Assembly (NCBI RefSeq): GCF_017798165.1
Contig: NZ_CP059068.1
Span: 3,968,001-4,032,000 of the forward strand
Reading direction: 5' to 3'
Length of the DNA stretch: 64,000 nucleotides
DNA from: Rhodoferax sp. AJA081-3
Lineage (GTDB): Bacteria > Pseudomonadota > Gammaproteobacteria > Burkholderiales > Burkholderiaceae_C
Shown here: one piece after another, positions 35,009 to 44,114 of the stretch
Position numbering within the stretch: the first letter of the stretch is position 1
Layout: each line of letters begins with the position of its first letter
Made by a program: the position numbers and the translations under genes
Notes under the pieces: generated by a model
Told to the model about the DNA's origin: nothing
Seen by the model: only the letters and a program-made list of their open reading frames with translations
Database searches by the model: none

Positions 35009-35117
35009 TCCACTCCCTTTGTTTTTCTGGCAAATTTGCTGTCGCAGTATGCCAGTGCCAAGCAGCGCGGCCGGCGCTGATGAAGGGGAGTTTTGATTTC
35101 GGCTTGCTCGTGCGAAA

Positions 35118-36122
35118 TTAGGCGGTTGTGTTCACGGTAGTCGAACCATCTCCGGACGTTCGGGGCTGCCAAGATCCAACGCTGCCGTCGGCGTTGCCGA
35201 CAAACACCTTACCTCCGCCCGGGATGATGTGGCCATACTGGTCGAGGCTGTAGTTGTCCTTGCCCTGGAACAGGTTGAAATCCATTTGGGCGTAGGCGCT
35301 GTTCATGTCTGCGGCCGTGGTTATGCCCAGGCCAATCATCATGTTGTTGACGGCCGATACACCCAGGCCTAGTTCGGACGCTTTCTGGAAAATCTGGTTT
35401 TGACTGGGATTTCCAGCAAAAAAGGCCTGCATCTCGCTCTTGTTGATGGCACGCCCCAGCGTGGGGGAGAAGTAGGACGTCCATCCACCGTTCCTGCCGC
35501 CCCCAATATCGGTGCCCAGGCGATTGGCCGAATCCACGTACATGGTCTCTAGCACGTGTGCGCTGATCTTGTTCATATCCATGCCAATGCCAGTCGCCTG
35601 GAACTGCACCATCTGCGCGGCATTGAGCCCGAGTTCCTTTACTTTGGCAGTAATCTGATCCTCTGTAGGGCGACTGGCATAGAACGCTCGGATGTCTTGT
35701 GCGGCTGGCATGATCCGCTCCGAATTTGCGGCTTGTGCGCTCGTTCTTGTATGGGTTAGCAGGCCGTTGGCATCCCACGCATATCCATTGCTGGCATTGG
35801 CTACAAAGCCTTCGATCTGGGCTGGCAGTGTTTGGTTATTGCTGCCTCCAAACCCACCTACAGTCATGGCCCTCGTAATCTGATTTTTGGTCAGCCCCAG
35901 CGTAGCGGCCTTTTCCGCGATTTGCATGGGGGTTGGCTTGCCGGCAAAAAAGCGTTTCACTTCGGCGTCGGTATACGGGGTGCCGTTGTTACTACTGGTG
36001 ACGCTGTTCATGGTCGCAGCAAAGGAAGCGCCAGTGGCTTCCGCAGTCTTGTTTTTGCCGGTGGCGCCGGCCGAGCTGTGGTTGTTAACGCCGTTGGCGT
36101 TGTGAACGTTGGAGATAGACAT
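35118..36122 (-). CDS. FFAG-module protein, paralogous to the N-terminus of the octad-repeat protein
   Basis: A 334-residue protein with no signal peptide and no membrane segment. Three modules are visible: YTDAEVKRFFAGKPTPMQIA (about residue 50), RAFYASRPTEDQITAKV (about 145) and INKSEMQAFFAGNPSQNQIF (about 225), each followed by GL-x-x-x-Q/V-type helices. After the first comes GYAWDANGLLTH, matching GYSWGANGTLTPP in the large protein. The N-terminal 45 residues are Asn/Ser/Ala rich and probably disordered. Codon use is ordinary for the window. I find no named family. Function unknown; being next to the octad-repeat protein, it may be an exported partner. Confidence 0.72.
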   Translation of the reverse strand: MSISNVHNANGVNNHSSAGATGKNKTAEATGASFAATMNSVTSSNNGTPYTDAEVKRFFAGKPTPMQIAEKAATLGLTKNQITRAMTVGGFGGSNNQTLPAQIEGFVANASNGYAWDANGLLTHTRTSAQAANSERIMPAAQDIRAFYASRPTEDQITAKVKELGLNAAQMVQFQATGIGMDMNKISAHVLETMYVDSANRLGTDIGGGRNGGWTSYFSPTLGRAINKSEMQAFFAGNPSQNQIFQKASELGLGVSAVNNMMIGLGITTAADMNSAYAQMDFNLFQGKDNYSLDQYGHIIPGGGKVFVGNADGSVGSWQPRTSGDGSTTVNTTA

Positions 36123-36309
36123 GGTGCTGTTTCCTTTACGCTGGGTAGCGGGACCGGGCCAACATGCGAGAGACGCATTTCGGCCTAGTGTTGCTAACAG
36201 ATTCTCTGGAAAGCGGTGGCACGCAATCGGCCAATAAGCCTGCGCAATGCCCGCTACTATTTGGCTTTGCGGCGGACTTTGCGGGTGCCCCTGGCATTCC
36301 CCTTAGGGG

Positions 36310-36330
36310 TGCCATATGAAAAATATGGCA
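36310..36330. repeat. AT-rich stem-loop upstream of dispersed copy 6
   Basis: TGCCATAT-GAAAA-ATATGGCA, eight-base arms with a five-base loop, directly in front of copy 6 and 190 bases upstream of the FFAG gene start (35118-36122). The rest of 36123-36309 shows no feature. Confidence 0.5.
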
Positions 36331-36374
36331 TCAGCCCCCGTCGTTGTTTGCAGTGGCGCTATATAAACAATAGC
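36327..36374 (+). repeat. dispersed element, copy 6
   Basis: Box GGCATCAGCCCCCGTCGTTG (TAG changed to CAG), then CGCTATATAAACAATAGCG, whose stem CGCTAT/ATAGCG keeps pairing with a G-C extension. Confidence 0.75.
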
Positions 36375-36382
36375 GTATCGAT

Positions 36383-36811
36383 TCAGACAGGCATTGGCTG
36401 TTTGATAAGCTCGGTCGGCTTGCCCTCGTCGTCTATGGCCACATAGGTCAGTGAGGCCTCGGTCACCTTGATGTACTGGCCCTGCGTGCGGTAGCGCTCG
36501 GCATAGACCTCGACCTTGACCGTGATCGAGGTGCGCCCCATGCGCGTGACCTTGGAGAAGAACGACAGGATGTCGCCCACCCGCACCGGGTGTTTGAACA
36601 CAAACTCATTGACCGCCACGGTGGCCATGCGGCCCGGGCTGAAGCGCGCGGGCAGTACGGAGCCCGCCAAATCGACCTGGGCCATGACCCAACCGCCAAA
36701 GATGTCGCCGTTGGCATTGCAGTCCGCGGGCATGGGTATGACCTTGAGAACCAGTTCCTCGTCTTTGGGCAATTGGAGACCGGGGGGGCTTGTATTCGTA
36801 GACATAGGCAC
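36383..36811 (-). CDS. YciA-type acyl-CoA thioesterase
   Basis: A 142-residue hotdog thioesterase. MPADCNANGDIFGGWVMAQV contains the characteristic NxxGDxFGGW motif with the catalytic Asp, and AVNEFVFKHPVRVGDILSFF is the next strand, as in YciA/acyl-CoA hydrolases that release free acid from medium- to long-chain acyl-CoA. The first 20 residues are Pro/Ser rich. It is divergent from the ABC exporter. Confidence 0.9.
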   Translation of the reverse strand: MPMSTNTSPPGLQLPKDEELVLKVIPMPADCNANGDIFGGWVMAQVDLAGSVLPARFSPGRMATVAVNEFVFKHPVRVGDILSFFSKVTRMGRTSITVKVEVYAERYRTQGQYIKVTEASLTYVAIDDEGKPTELIKQPMPV

Positions 36812-36855
36812 AATCCTAACCTCTTGCAGGACTGCCCAACCATACTTCCCCTCCC

Positions 36856-38712
36856 ATGCGCGACCTTAGCCACCAAGCCATAGCTCCTGCCATCAGCATC
36901 ACCGCGCCTGCAGCCCCCGTCAAATCCGACTGGGCCACGATCCAGCGTCTGTTCCCCTACTTGTGGGCTTATAAGTGGCGCGTCATCTTCGCCCTGGCCT
37001 TTATGGTCGGCGCCAAGCTGACCAATGTGGGAGTCCCCCTGCTGCTCAAAAACCTGGTGGACAGCATGAGCTACAAGCCCAGCGACCCCACCGCGGTGCT
37101 GGTCGTACCGGTGATGCTCTTGGTGGCGTATGGCCTGCTGCGCCTGTCCACCACGTTGTTCACCGAGCTGCGCGAGCTGGTGTTCTCCAAGGCCACCCAA
37201 GGTGCGGCGCGCAGCATTGCGCTACAGACCTTTGAGCACCTGCATGCCCTGAGCCTGCGCTTCCATCTGGAGCGCCAGACCGGTGGCATGACACGCGACA
37301 TCGAACGCGGCGTGCGCGGCATCGAATCGCTGATCTCGTTCTCGCTGTTCAGCATCGTGCCTACGCTGCTGGAAGTGGCCATGGTGCTGACCATTCTGGC
37401 AGTCAAGTTTGACGTGTGGTTTGCATGGATCACGCTGGGCGCCCTGGTGCTGTACATCACCTTCACCGTGCTGGTGACCGAATGGCGTACCAAGTTCCGC
37501 CGCGAGGCCAATGAGTTTGATTCGGCCGCGCACTCCAAGGCCATCGACTCGTTGTTGAACTACGAGACCGTCAAGTATTTCAACAATGAAGGTTTCGAGG
37601 CCAAACGGTATGACGAAAGCCTGGAACGCCTGCGCGCCGCGCGCCTGAAGAGCCAGACCACTCTGTCCATGCTCAACGTGGGGCAGCAGTTCATCATTGC
37701 CACGGGGCTGGTGGCCATGTTGTGGCGCGCCACCCAGGGAGTGGTGGATGGCCGCATGACGCTGGGCGACCTGGTCATGGTCAACGCCTTCATGATCCAA
37801 CTCTATATCCCGCTGAATTTTTTGGGCGTGATCTACCGCGAGATCAAACAAAGCCTGACCGACCTGGAAAAGATGTTCACGCTGATGGAGCGCGAACGTG
37901 AGATTGCCGATGTGCCGGGTGCGCAGCCGTTGAGGGTACAGGGTGAGACGGGCCTTGCGTTTGAAAACGTCAGCTTTTCGTATGACCTGCCAACGGCGGC
38001 CAACCCCCACAGTGGCCGCACCATCCTGCACAACATCAGTTTCGAGATACCCGCCGGCAAAACGGTAGCCGTTGTTGGTCCATCGGGCTCCGGCAAGTCC
38101 ACACTGGCACGGCTACTGTTCCGCTTTTACGATGTGTCCAACCCGCAGGAGGGCGGCCGTATCCTGATCGCCGGGCAGGACATCAAGCAAGTGACCCAGT
38201 CCAGCGTGCGCCAGGCGATTGGCATCGTGCCGCAAGACACGGTGTTGTTCAACGACACGGTGGAATACAACATCGCCTACGGCAAGCCGGGTGCCACACG
38301 TGAACAGGTGGAAGAGGCCGCGGCGTCTGCCCATATCCACCAGTTCATCGCCTCCACGCCCAAGGGTTACGGCACGATGGTCGGCGAGCGCGGGCTCAAA
38401 TTGTCCGGTGGTGAGAAACAACGCGTGGCCATTGCCCGCACGCTGCTGAAGAACCCGCCCATCCTGATTTTTGACGAGGCCACGTCGGCGCTGGACTCCG
38501 CCAACGAACGCGCCATCCAGGCCGAGCTGCAAAGTGTGGCCCGCAACAAGACCACGCTGGTGATTGCGCACCGCTTGTCCACCGTGGTGGACGCGCATGA
38601 AATCCTGGTCATGGATGCAGGGCGCATCATTGAGCGGGGCAACCACATTGCGCTGCTGGCAGCGAATGGGCGTTATGCTCAGATGTGGGCCTTGCAGCAG
38701 AGTGCGGAATGA
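36856..38712 (+). CDS. ATM1-type ABC exporter (fused permease-ATPase)
   Basis: A 618-residue half-transporter. Six membrane helices run from about residue 45 to 330 (LFPYLWAYKWRVIFALAFMV starts the first). The ATPase domain starts near 355: Walker A GPSGSGKST, Q-loop IVPQDTVLFNDTV, signature LSGGEKQRVAIARTLL and Walker [13 protein letters not shown]. The arrangement and NEGFEAKRYDESLERLRAAR match the ATM1/ABCB7-like heavy-metal or glutathione-conjugate exporter group (often called AtmA/HMT1-like). Substrate is not determined. The 5' region and the 3' end are duplicated in the pseudogene at 39713-40207. Confidence 0.88.
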   Translation: MRDLSHQAIAPAISITAPAAPVKSDWATIQRLFPYLWAYKWRVIFALAFMVGAKLTNVGVPLLLKNLVDSMSYKPSDPTAVLVVPVMLLVAYGLLRLSTTLFTELRELVFSKATQGAARSIALQTFEHLHALSLRFHLERQTGGMTRDIERGVRGIESLISFSLFSIVPTLLEVAMVLTILAVKFDVWFAWITLGALVLYITFTVLVTEWRTKFRREANEFDSAAHSKAIDSLLNYETVKYFNNEGFEAKRYDESLERLRAARLKSQTTLSMLNVGQQFIIATGLVAMLWRATQGVVDGRMTLGDLVMVNAFMIQLYIPLNFLGVIYREIKQSLTDLEKMFTLMEREREIADVPGAQPLRVQGETGLAFENVSFSYDLPTAANPHSGRTILHNISFEIPAGKTVAVVGPSGSGKSTLARLLFRFYDVSNPQEGGRILIAGQDIKQVTQSSVRQAIGIVPQDTVLFNDTVEYNIAYGKPGATREQVEEAAASAHIHQFIASTPKGYGTMVGERGLKLSGGEKQRVAIARTLLKNPPILIFDEATSALDSANERAIQAELQSVARNKTTLVIAHRLSTVVDAHEILVMDAGRIIERGNHIALLAANGRYAQMWALQQSAE

Positions 38713-38737
38713 GATTCAGGAAAGAGCATTCAAACAA

Positions 38738-38759
38738 AACGGGAGCCTAAGCTCCCGTT
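38738..38759. terminator. hairpin terminator between convergent ABC exporter and PEP-CTERM genes
   Basis: AACGGGAGC (38738-38746), loop CTAA, GCTCCCGTT (38751-38759). The A run before it (CAAACAAAAC) becomes a U tract on the minus strand, so it best serves the PEP-CTERM gene. Confidence 0.75.
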
Positions 38760-38787
38760 GAAAGTAATTCCAAAACCGCAGGGGTTT

Positions 38788-39459
38788 TCAGACTTGTTTT
38801 GCTTTTCGGCGGCGCGCGATCGCTCCCATCAAACCAAGGCCCGCCAACATCAGTGCATAGCTTTCTGGCTCTGGAACTGCTGACACTTGTTGGCCAGTCA
38901 GTGTGATTTCAGTAATGTTGTAGTAACCCGCCCATCCACCCTGGAAGTTGCTCAGGGTCACGGTATTGCCAGTCAACCCCGCAAGTGCCGTACCGGAAAA
39001 TGTGAACTTGTCATTGCAAAAGCCAGAGGCGCAGCCAGGTGTGTTTTCGGAGGAGGTAATCGTCGCGCTTGCGCCACCAAAGCTGATGTCTGCACCAGTC
39101 AATGTGCCAGGTATCGAGTTGCCAAAATACATTCCACCAAACAGGTCCAACGCTGCGAGGTTGAAGTCACCATTGAGGTGCAAGGTGATCACAGAAAGGT
39201 GATCCAGTTGAAACAATTGGTTGTCAGCTTCTGTTGTCGAATAAATACCATCATTCAAGGTGCCGCTACCGTTTGTATAGTTAGTGGTGCCGTTTCCTAG
39301 GTCGGTAATAGTGCCGGAGAAAGAGTGCGACCATCCTCCAAAACCGCTGGAAGCCGCGTTCGTAACGTCGTAGCTGGAGATGGTTTGAGCTTGAACGCCG
39401 CCAGCCGCGAGTGCCAAGGCCGCGATGGTAGTCAGGATCGATTTTTTCATTTTCTTCAC
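38788..39459 (-). CDS. PEP-CTERM sorting domain protein
   Basis: A 223-residue exported protein: signal peptide (residues 1-24, ending GGVQA), a beta-rich middle with one Cys pair (GCASGFCNDKF), and a C-terminal sorting signal VPEPESYALMLAGLGLMG followed by AIARRRK. The PEP motif, hydrophobic stretch and basic end are recognised by exosortase (XrtA-type), which cuts and attaches such proteins outside the cell, often with exopolysaccharide. The middle resembles no domain I know. Exosortase is not in this window. Confidence 0.93.
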   Translation of the reverse strand: MKKMKKSILTTIAALALAAGGVQAQTISSYDVTNAASSGFGGWSHSFSGTITDLGNGTTNYTNGSGTLNDGIYSTTEADNQLFQLDHLSVITLHLNGDFNLAALDLFGGMYFGNSIPGTLTGADISFGGASATITSSENTPGCASGFCNDKFTFSGTALAGLTGNTVTLSNFQGGWAGYYNITEITLTGQQVSAVPEPESYALMLAGLGLMGAIARRRKAKQV

Positions 39460-39550
39460 AATTCTTGAGGATCACTATTGAATCTGATGCCAAGAGGTAT
39501 CGCGGCGCCAGGGTTGTAACGATGGTAACGGTGGGCAACGCCTCTTCCAA

Positions 39551-39566
39551 TAGTCCAAATGGACTA
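39551..39566. promoter_or_regulatory. inverted repeat upstream of the PEP-CTERM gene
   Basis: TAGTCCA-AA-TGGACTA, seven-base perfect arms, about 90 bases upstream of the PEP-CTERM start. Possible operator. The rest of the 253-base gap 39460-39712 shows nothing further. Confidence 0.35.
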
Positions 39567-39712
39567 GTCACGTCATGATTTGCAGCGTCGGTCGCCCGGC
39601 TCCTGAGATGCTTTGTGTTCATGTAGTCAGGCCCGCGATGCCACTTGCTGGAGGATTGCAGAAGTAGAAACTGATGCCAGTTGCCAATTGGTAAGGCAAT
39701 CAACGCAGCTAA

Positions 39713-40207
39713 CCAATGGTGGGCGTGCCCCTGCTGCTCAATAGCATGACCTACAAGCCCAGCGACCTCATCGCAGTGCAGGGGCTGTGTTCTGATGGTA
39801 GCCTTATGCTACGGCTTGCAGCGCCTATCCACCACACCGTTCGTAGAGCTGCGCGAGCTGATGTTCTCCAGGGCCACGCAGGGCGCGGTACGCAGAATTG
39901 CGCTGCAGACTTTTGTGCACCTGCAAGCTTTACCACCTTGCTCAAGAACCCGCCCATCCTGATTGTTGACGAAGCCACATCGGCGCTGGATTCGGCCAAT
40001 GAACGCGCCATCCAGGCCGAGCTGCAAAGTGTGGCCCGCAACAAGACCACGCTGGTGATTGCGCACCGTCTGTCCACCGTGGTCGATGCACACGAGATAC
40101 TGGTGATGGACGCCGGGCGCATCATCGAGCGGGGCAACCACACTGCGCTGTTGGCGGCCAATCGGCGTTATGCCCAGATGCGGGCGCTGCAGCAGTCTGC
40201 CGAGTGA
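39713..40207 (+). pseudogene. decayed partial copy of the ABC exporter
   Basis: Bases 39713-39937 are a diverged copy of 37021-37250 (first membrane part, with frame errors), joined directly to 39938-40207, a much closer copy of 38443-38712 (Walker B to the stop; [20 protein letters not shown]). About 1.2 kb in the middle, including the Walker A motif and signature, is missing. A 163-codon frame spans the junction but cannot make a transporter. No start codon or ribosome site fits. Confidence 0.85.
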
Positions 40208-40214
40208 TCTTGGG

Positions 40215-40725
40215 TTATTGCTGTAGCGATGTACGAACCCAATCCTCCAGTGTGGAGTCCTTTGGGTCACCAACTCCCGACGGGCTGAGACTGCCTCTGA
40301 CTGCGATCAATTTCCCTGTGGCTGAAACCAGGGCAAATGTGGGGTAACTTGTGACGCGAAGCGTGTTGGTGTAATTTTTTGCATCTGCAACAACCGGCCA
40401 GGCGAACCCGCGTTTTGCGATAAACGCTTTGGCAGTGGCGGCGTTATCGAAGGTTACGGCCAGAACATCCACCGCAGTGTTTGCTTTTGCGAACGTATTG
40501 AGGTGCGGTATCTCCGCAATACAGGGAAGACATTCTGCAAAATAGAAGTTGAGCAAGATGGGCTTTTCGCGGTGTCCGCCCACTTGGTGTCGAACATCGG
40601 CGATGTCGACAAATGCTGCCGGGGGCATCGCCGTCCCGACTTTAATGGCGAGCTTTGGTGGCGTAGCAAGCGATTGCGGCGCAGATGAGCAAGGGCTTAA
40701 GGTTTTTGAAGAGTAGGTAGGTCAT
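40215..40725 (-). pseudogene. thioredoxin-like (TlpA-type) protein, frameshifted
   Basis: Residues from MPPAAFVDIAD (40628) form a thioredoxin-fold domain with CxxC-like FAECLPCIAEIP and RVTSYPTFALVSATGKL (cis-Pro). Without an export signal it would be out of place for this periplasmic family. A signal-peptide-like start, MTYLLFKNLKPLLICAAIA, lies just upstream (ATG at 40725) in another frame, and that frame ends in TAA after about 27 codons. The domain's own frame, extended upstream, reads SLATPPKLAIKVGTA but has no start before 40628 and a TGA overlapping the ATG. One base gain or loss between about 40700 and 40660 would join them. It may be a real pseudogene or a sequencing error. Confidence 0.7.
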
Positions 40726-40822
40726 CTGAAGCACTGCAAAAAGGAGCCACAGTGTAAATTGCCGAGGCGAGGCGAGGCGAATGGGGGGTATGCCCGTGGC
40801 GGATAAGCATTGAGCCGTTTAG

Positions 40823-40860
40823 GGCTCTAGCCCCCGTGCAGAATAATTGATAGCGTTCAG
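40823..40860 (+). repeat. dispersed element, copy 7 (shortened)
   Basis: GCTCTAGCCCCCGTGCAGAA keeps the box; ATTGATAGCG keeps one arm of the hairpin only. Intergenic, between two minus-strand genes. Confidence 0.7.
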
Positions 40861-40891
40861 TGTGACGCGGCCATGCGGTATGGCCCCCCGC

Positions 40892-41269
40892 CTACGCTGT
40901 GTCGGCAAGCGCGTAATGAAACACCTTGCTGACAATCTGCCAGCGCCCTTGCAGCTTTACCAGCGTCAAAAGATCGGTGAAGTGTTTGGGCGGAATGGCG
41001 CATTCCAGCCTGGCAAACGCCGTCACCGGCCCCGCGAACGCGATGGAGAGAATGCGGTCCGTGCGCGCATGGCCCTGGCTGGCGGGTGAGGGGCGTGTGT
41101 CCACCACCGGGAAGTAGTGCGCCATGTCCCAGTGCAGCAGCTCTCCGGTGGTGGCGCAGAAGTAATGCGCCTCGGGGTGGAAGACTTGGCGCAGGCGCGC
41201 GGTGTCGCTGTGGTGCAGGCCGTCGAAGTACAGGCCCAGTGCCTGCTCCACTTGTTCGAATTCACTCAT
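40892..41269 (-). CDS. nuclear transport factor 2-like (SnoaL-fold) protein
   Basis: A 125-residue NTF2/SnoaL cone-fold protein: QVEQALGLYFDGLHHSDTAR (first helices), VFHPEAHYFCATTGELLHWD, and LLTLVKLQGRWQIVSKVFHY at the end. Such domains bind small ligands or act as hydratases/isomerases; this one has no assigned activity. Its start overlaps the tautomerase stop (ATGA), so it is coupled to it and to the flavodoxin-like gene upstream. Confidence 0.82.
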   Translation of the reverse strand: MSEFEQVEQALGLYFDGLHHSDTARLRQVFHPEAHYFCATTGELLHWDMAHYFPVVDTRPSPASQGHARTDRILSIAFAGPVTAFARLECAIPPKHFTDLLTLVKLQGRWQIVSKVFHYALADTA

Positions 41270-41469
41270 TGCTGCTGCCTCCTGAATGCGGGCACAGGCA
41301 GGCCGCCCACGCCCCAGTTGTCCAATTCGACCTCGGTGATTACCACGTGGGTGGTGGCGGGGCTCTTGTCGAGCACACGCACCATCAGGTCGGTGACGCC
41401 GGCAATCAGCTGGGCCTTTTGTTCGCGGGTGACGCCTTCGCGCGTGATCTGGATGTTGATGTAAGGCAT
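41266..41469 (-). CDS. 4-oxalocrotonate tautomerase family protein
   Basis: A 67-residue tautomerase. After Met comes PYINIQITREGVTREQ, so Pro-1 can act as the catalytic base once Met is removed. VIEVELDN-like strand (HVVITEVELDNWGVGG) and the Arg-rich tail match the small 4-OT group. It may isomerise an enol or dehalogenate a small acid; context (flavodoxin reductase, NTF2-like) suggests a small detoxification operon. Confidence 0.88.
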   Translation of the reverse strand: MPYINIQITREGVTREQKAQLIAGVTDLMVRVLDKSPATTHVVITEVELDNWGVGGLPVPAFRRQQQ

Positions 41470-41484
41470 GTCGGGCTCTCTTTC

Positions 41485-42039
41485 TTAGTTGAAGCGGCGC
41501 ACCACGTCGGCAATACGCTCGCCGAACAGGTGTGCAGTGCGCAGGTCACCGGGCACCATCTCGTCGGGGCTGGCGTCGGCGGGCGTGGCGGTCATCAGGC
41601 CCGCAAACGAGGCCAGGTAGTTCACGTCGTCGCGTACGGCTGCCTTGGTGTTGCTGGGCATCATGCCAGTGCTCACCCACAGCATGCCGTGCTGCTGCGA
41701 CAGCGTGAAAAGGCTGTGCAGGGTTGCGAGCTTGTCTCCATTGATGCCGGCGCTGTTGGTAAAACCGGCCGCCAGCTTGTTCTTCCAGCCCTGCGGGCCC
41801 CATACGGCGGACGAAGCGTCCACAAACTTCTTGAACTGCCAGCTCACGTTGCCCATGTAGGTGGGTGAGCCAAAAACGATGGCGCGGGCGGCAGCCAGTT
41901 TCGCCCAGCCCTCGGGCGCCAGGTTGCCTTGTTCGTCGATGGCCAGCAGCGTGGCACCGCTGCCCTCGGCCACGGCCTGGGCCACTTTCTGGGTGTGGCC
42001 GTAGCCGCTATGGAAAACAATGCTGATGGGTGCACTCAT
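41485..42039 (-). CDS. flavodoxin family / NADPH-dependent FMN reductase-like protein
   Basis: A 184-residue flavoprotein: the FMN phosphate loop is HSGYGHTQKVAQAVAEGSGA near residue 10, and FGSPTYMGNVSWQFKKFVD binds the isoalloxazine ring. It resembles WrbA-like NAD(P)H:quinone oxidoreductases. It is divergent from the LysR gene at 42152 and first in the three-gene operon with the tautomerase and NTF2-like gene, so that regulator probably controls it in response to quinones or electrophiles. Confidence 0.88.
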   Translation of the reverse strand: MSAPISIVFHSGYGHTQKVAQAVAEGSGATLLAIDEQGNLAPEGWAKLAAARAIVFGSPTYMGNVSWQFKKFVDASSAVWGPQGWKNKLAAGFTNSAGINGDKLATLHSLFTLSQQHGMLWVSTGMMPSNTKAAVRDDVNYLASFAGLMTATPADASPDEMVPGDLRTAHLFGERIADVVRRFN

Positions 42040-42151
42040 GGCAAAAACTCCTGTGGGTAAACGATGGGGTTGCGATGGGGTTGATGCTATTGAGTACTTT
42101 GAAATTGATAAACTGGCTTTGATGTACTTAATAACTTACATAAGGTAATCC
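42040..42151. promoter_or_regulatory. divergent promoter region with T-N11-A-like motif
   Basis: The region is AT-rich near the LysR gene and contains TGTACTTAATAACTTACA (about 42122-42139), whose ends fit a T-N11-A half-palindrome of the LysR type. No further sites are clear. Confidence 0.45.
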
Positions 42152-43075
42152 ATGGCCCGCCAGTTCGATGACGTGATGCTGGGCAGCATCGAGCTGTTTT
42201 GCCTGGCGGCAGAGCTGCAGAGCTTTACCGCCGCGGCTGCCCAGGCAGGGTTGACGCCGGCCGCCGTCAGCCGTTCCATCGGCCGGTTGGAAGAGCGTTT
42301 GAAGGTGCGGCTCTTCGTGCGCAGCACCCGCAAGATTGCGCTGACCGAAGGCGGGCGCGCCTACTTTGAGCAATGCCGGCGCGCGCTGAGCCAGTTGCAA
42401 GAGGCCGAGAGTGAACTCACCGGCCAGCAGGCCGAGCCGGCTGGGCTGCTGCGTATGAGTGTACCCACGCCGCTGGGGCACCACCGCGTGCTGCCGCTGC
42501 TACCGGCCTTTCACGCGCGTTATCCGCAGGTGCAGGTGGACGTGCAGCTCAGCAACCGCAACATCGACTTCATTGCCGATGGGTTTGATCTGGCGCTGCG
42601 CGGGCGGGCTCCACCGGATTCCGGTCTGGTGGCGCGGCATCTGATGGACGCGCAACTGGTGGTGGTCGCCGCGCCTTCGTACCTGGCGCGTGCGGGAACG
42701 CCGCAGAAGCTGGAGGAACTGGCGGCGCACGACTGCATTCAGTTCATGCTGCCCAGCACGGGGATGCAGGTGCCCTGGGTGTTCCTGCGTGACGGGCAGG
42801 CACTGGAGATGGCGACACAGGGCAGTACGCGGGTGAGTGAAGACCTGCTGGGCGTGGCCACGCTGGCGCGCGCGGGTGGGGGCGTGGTGCAAACCTACCG
42901 ATTCATGGTGGAGGACGATCTGCGCAGCGGCGCGCTGGTCGAGGTGTTGCAGCCCTTTGGTGGCAGAAGTCGGCCCTTTCATGTGTTGTATCCGCAGAAC
43001 CGGCATTTGCCGCTGCGGGTGCGGGTGTTTGTGGATTTCCTGGTGCAGGCGTTGAAGCCAGAACGCGCTCTGTGA
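42152..43075 (+). CDS. LysR family transcriptional regulator
   Basis: A 307-residue LysR regulator with the winged helix ([40 protein letters not shown]) and the effector domain ([20 protein letters not shown], the subgroup often controlling a neighbouring oxidoreductase). Its divergent neighbour is the flavodoxin-like gene. Start at 42152 is the first Met before the conserved helix. The effector is unknown. Confidence 0.9.
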   Translation: MARQFDDVMLGSIELFCLAAELQSFTAAAAQAGLTPAAVSRSIGRLEERLKVRLFVRSTRKIALTEGGRAYFEQCRRALSQLQEAESELTGQQAEPAGLLRMSVPTPLGHHRVLPLLPAFHARYPQVQVDVQLSNRNIDFIADGFDLALRGRAPPDSGLVARHLMDAQLVVVAAPSYLARAGTPQKLEELAAHDCIQFMLPSTGMQVPWVFLRDGQALEMATQGSTRVSEDLLGVATLARAGGGVVQTYRFMVEDDLRSGALVEVLQPFGGRSRPFHVLYPQNRHLPLRVRVFVDFLVQALKPERAL

Positions 43076-43118
43076 CAACCCAGTTACATCCTCATGCAAT
43101 TCGCACATAATCCTAGGC

Positions 43119-44094
43119 ATGGAAACCAAATGGCTTGAAGATTTCGTATCGTTGGCCGAAACCCGCAGTTTCAGCCGGTCCGCACAATTGCGCCACGTTA
43201 CCCAGCCCGCGTTTTCGCGGCGCATCCAGTCGCTGGAGGCCTGGGCGGGAACCGATTTGGTGGACCGAAGTAGCTACCCCACGCGGCTGACGCCGGCGGG
43301 CGAGACGCTGTACGACCAGTCCATGGAAGTGCTGCAGTCCCTGCAAAGCACCCGCGCCATGTTGCGGGGCCATACGTCGGCCGCACAGGACGTCATCGAA
43401 TTCGCGGTGCCCCACACCCTGGCTTTTACCTTTTTCCCGGCCTGGGTCTCCAGCCTGCGCGAGACCTTTGGCCCCATCAAGAGCCGTTTGATTGCACTGA
43501 ATGTGCACGACGCCGTGCTGCGCATGGTCGAGGGCAGTTGTGACCTGCTGATTGCCTACCACCACCCCTCGCAACCCTTCCAGCTGGATGCGGACCGTTA
43601 TGAAATGGTGAGCCTGGGGGAAGAGGTGTTGGCCCCTTATGTCAAACCCGATGCACAGGGTGCTCCCATGTTCCAGTTGCCCGGTCGGGCTGGGCAACCG
43701 CTGCCGTATCTGGGTTATGCGCCAGGTGCCTACCTGGGGCATATGGTGGAGCTGATCCTGAAACAATCAAGCACCCCCATCCATTTCGACCGCGTCTACG
43801 AGACTGACATGGCCGAAGGCCTGAAGGCCATGGCGCTGGAGGGCCATGGCATTGCCTTCCTGCCGCACAGTGCCGTCAAGAAAGAGCTGCGTGCCAAACG
43901 CCTGGTGAGTGCCGTACCCCCCCGAAACCCGAGGCCTGGACATCACCATGGACGTGCGTGTCTACCGCGAGAAGCCGGTGCTGAAAGAATTGCCGCGTGG
44001 TGGCTCACCTGCCACACGCGGACCGGCAGCCGCATCCAAAAACGCCGCGCAGGCCCTGTGGGACTATCTGCTGAGCCAGGCCGCGCGCAAGTAA
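43119..44094 (+). pseudogene. LysR family regulator, frameshifted at a C7 run
   Basis: Residues 1-266 are a LysR regulator ([32 protein letters not shown]; effector part ends [20 protein letters not shown]). At 43917-43923 there are seven C; with six C the reading would continue to [20 protein letters not shown] and a stop at 44094, a normal LysR end, 324 residues. With seven C the frame instead runs, without a stop, into pyrC and makes an artificial 674-residue fusion. The extra C may be a sequencing error or a slippage mutation. Confidence 0.82.
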
Positions 44095-44114
44095 TAAAAA
44101 GTACCGAAAACACC

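Noticed and set aside
36856..38712. The ABC exporter as the type I exporter of the neighbouring repeat proteins
   Set aside because: Its sequence fits the ATM1-type group, there is no adjacent membrane-fusion protein or outer-membrane TolC-like gene, and it lies on the opposite strand behind an unrelated thioesterase.
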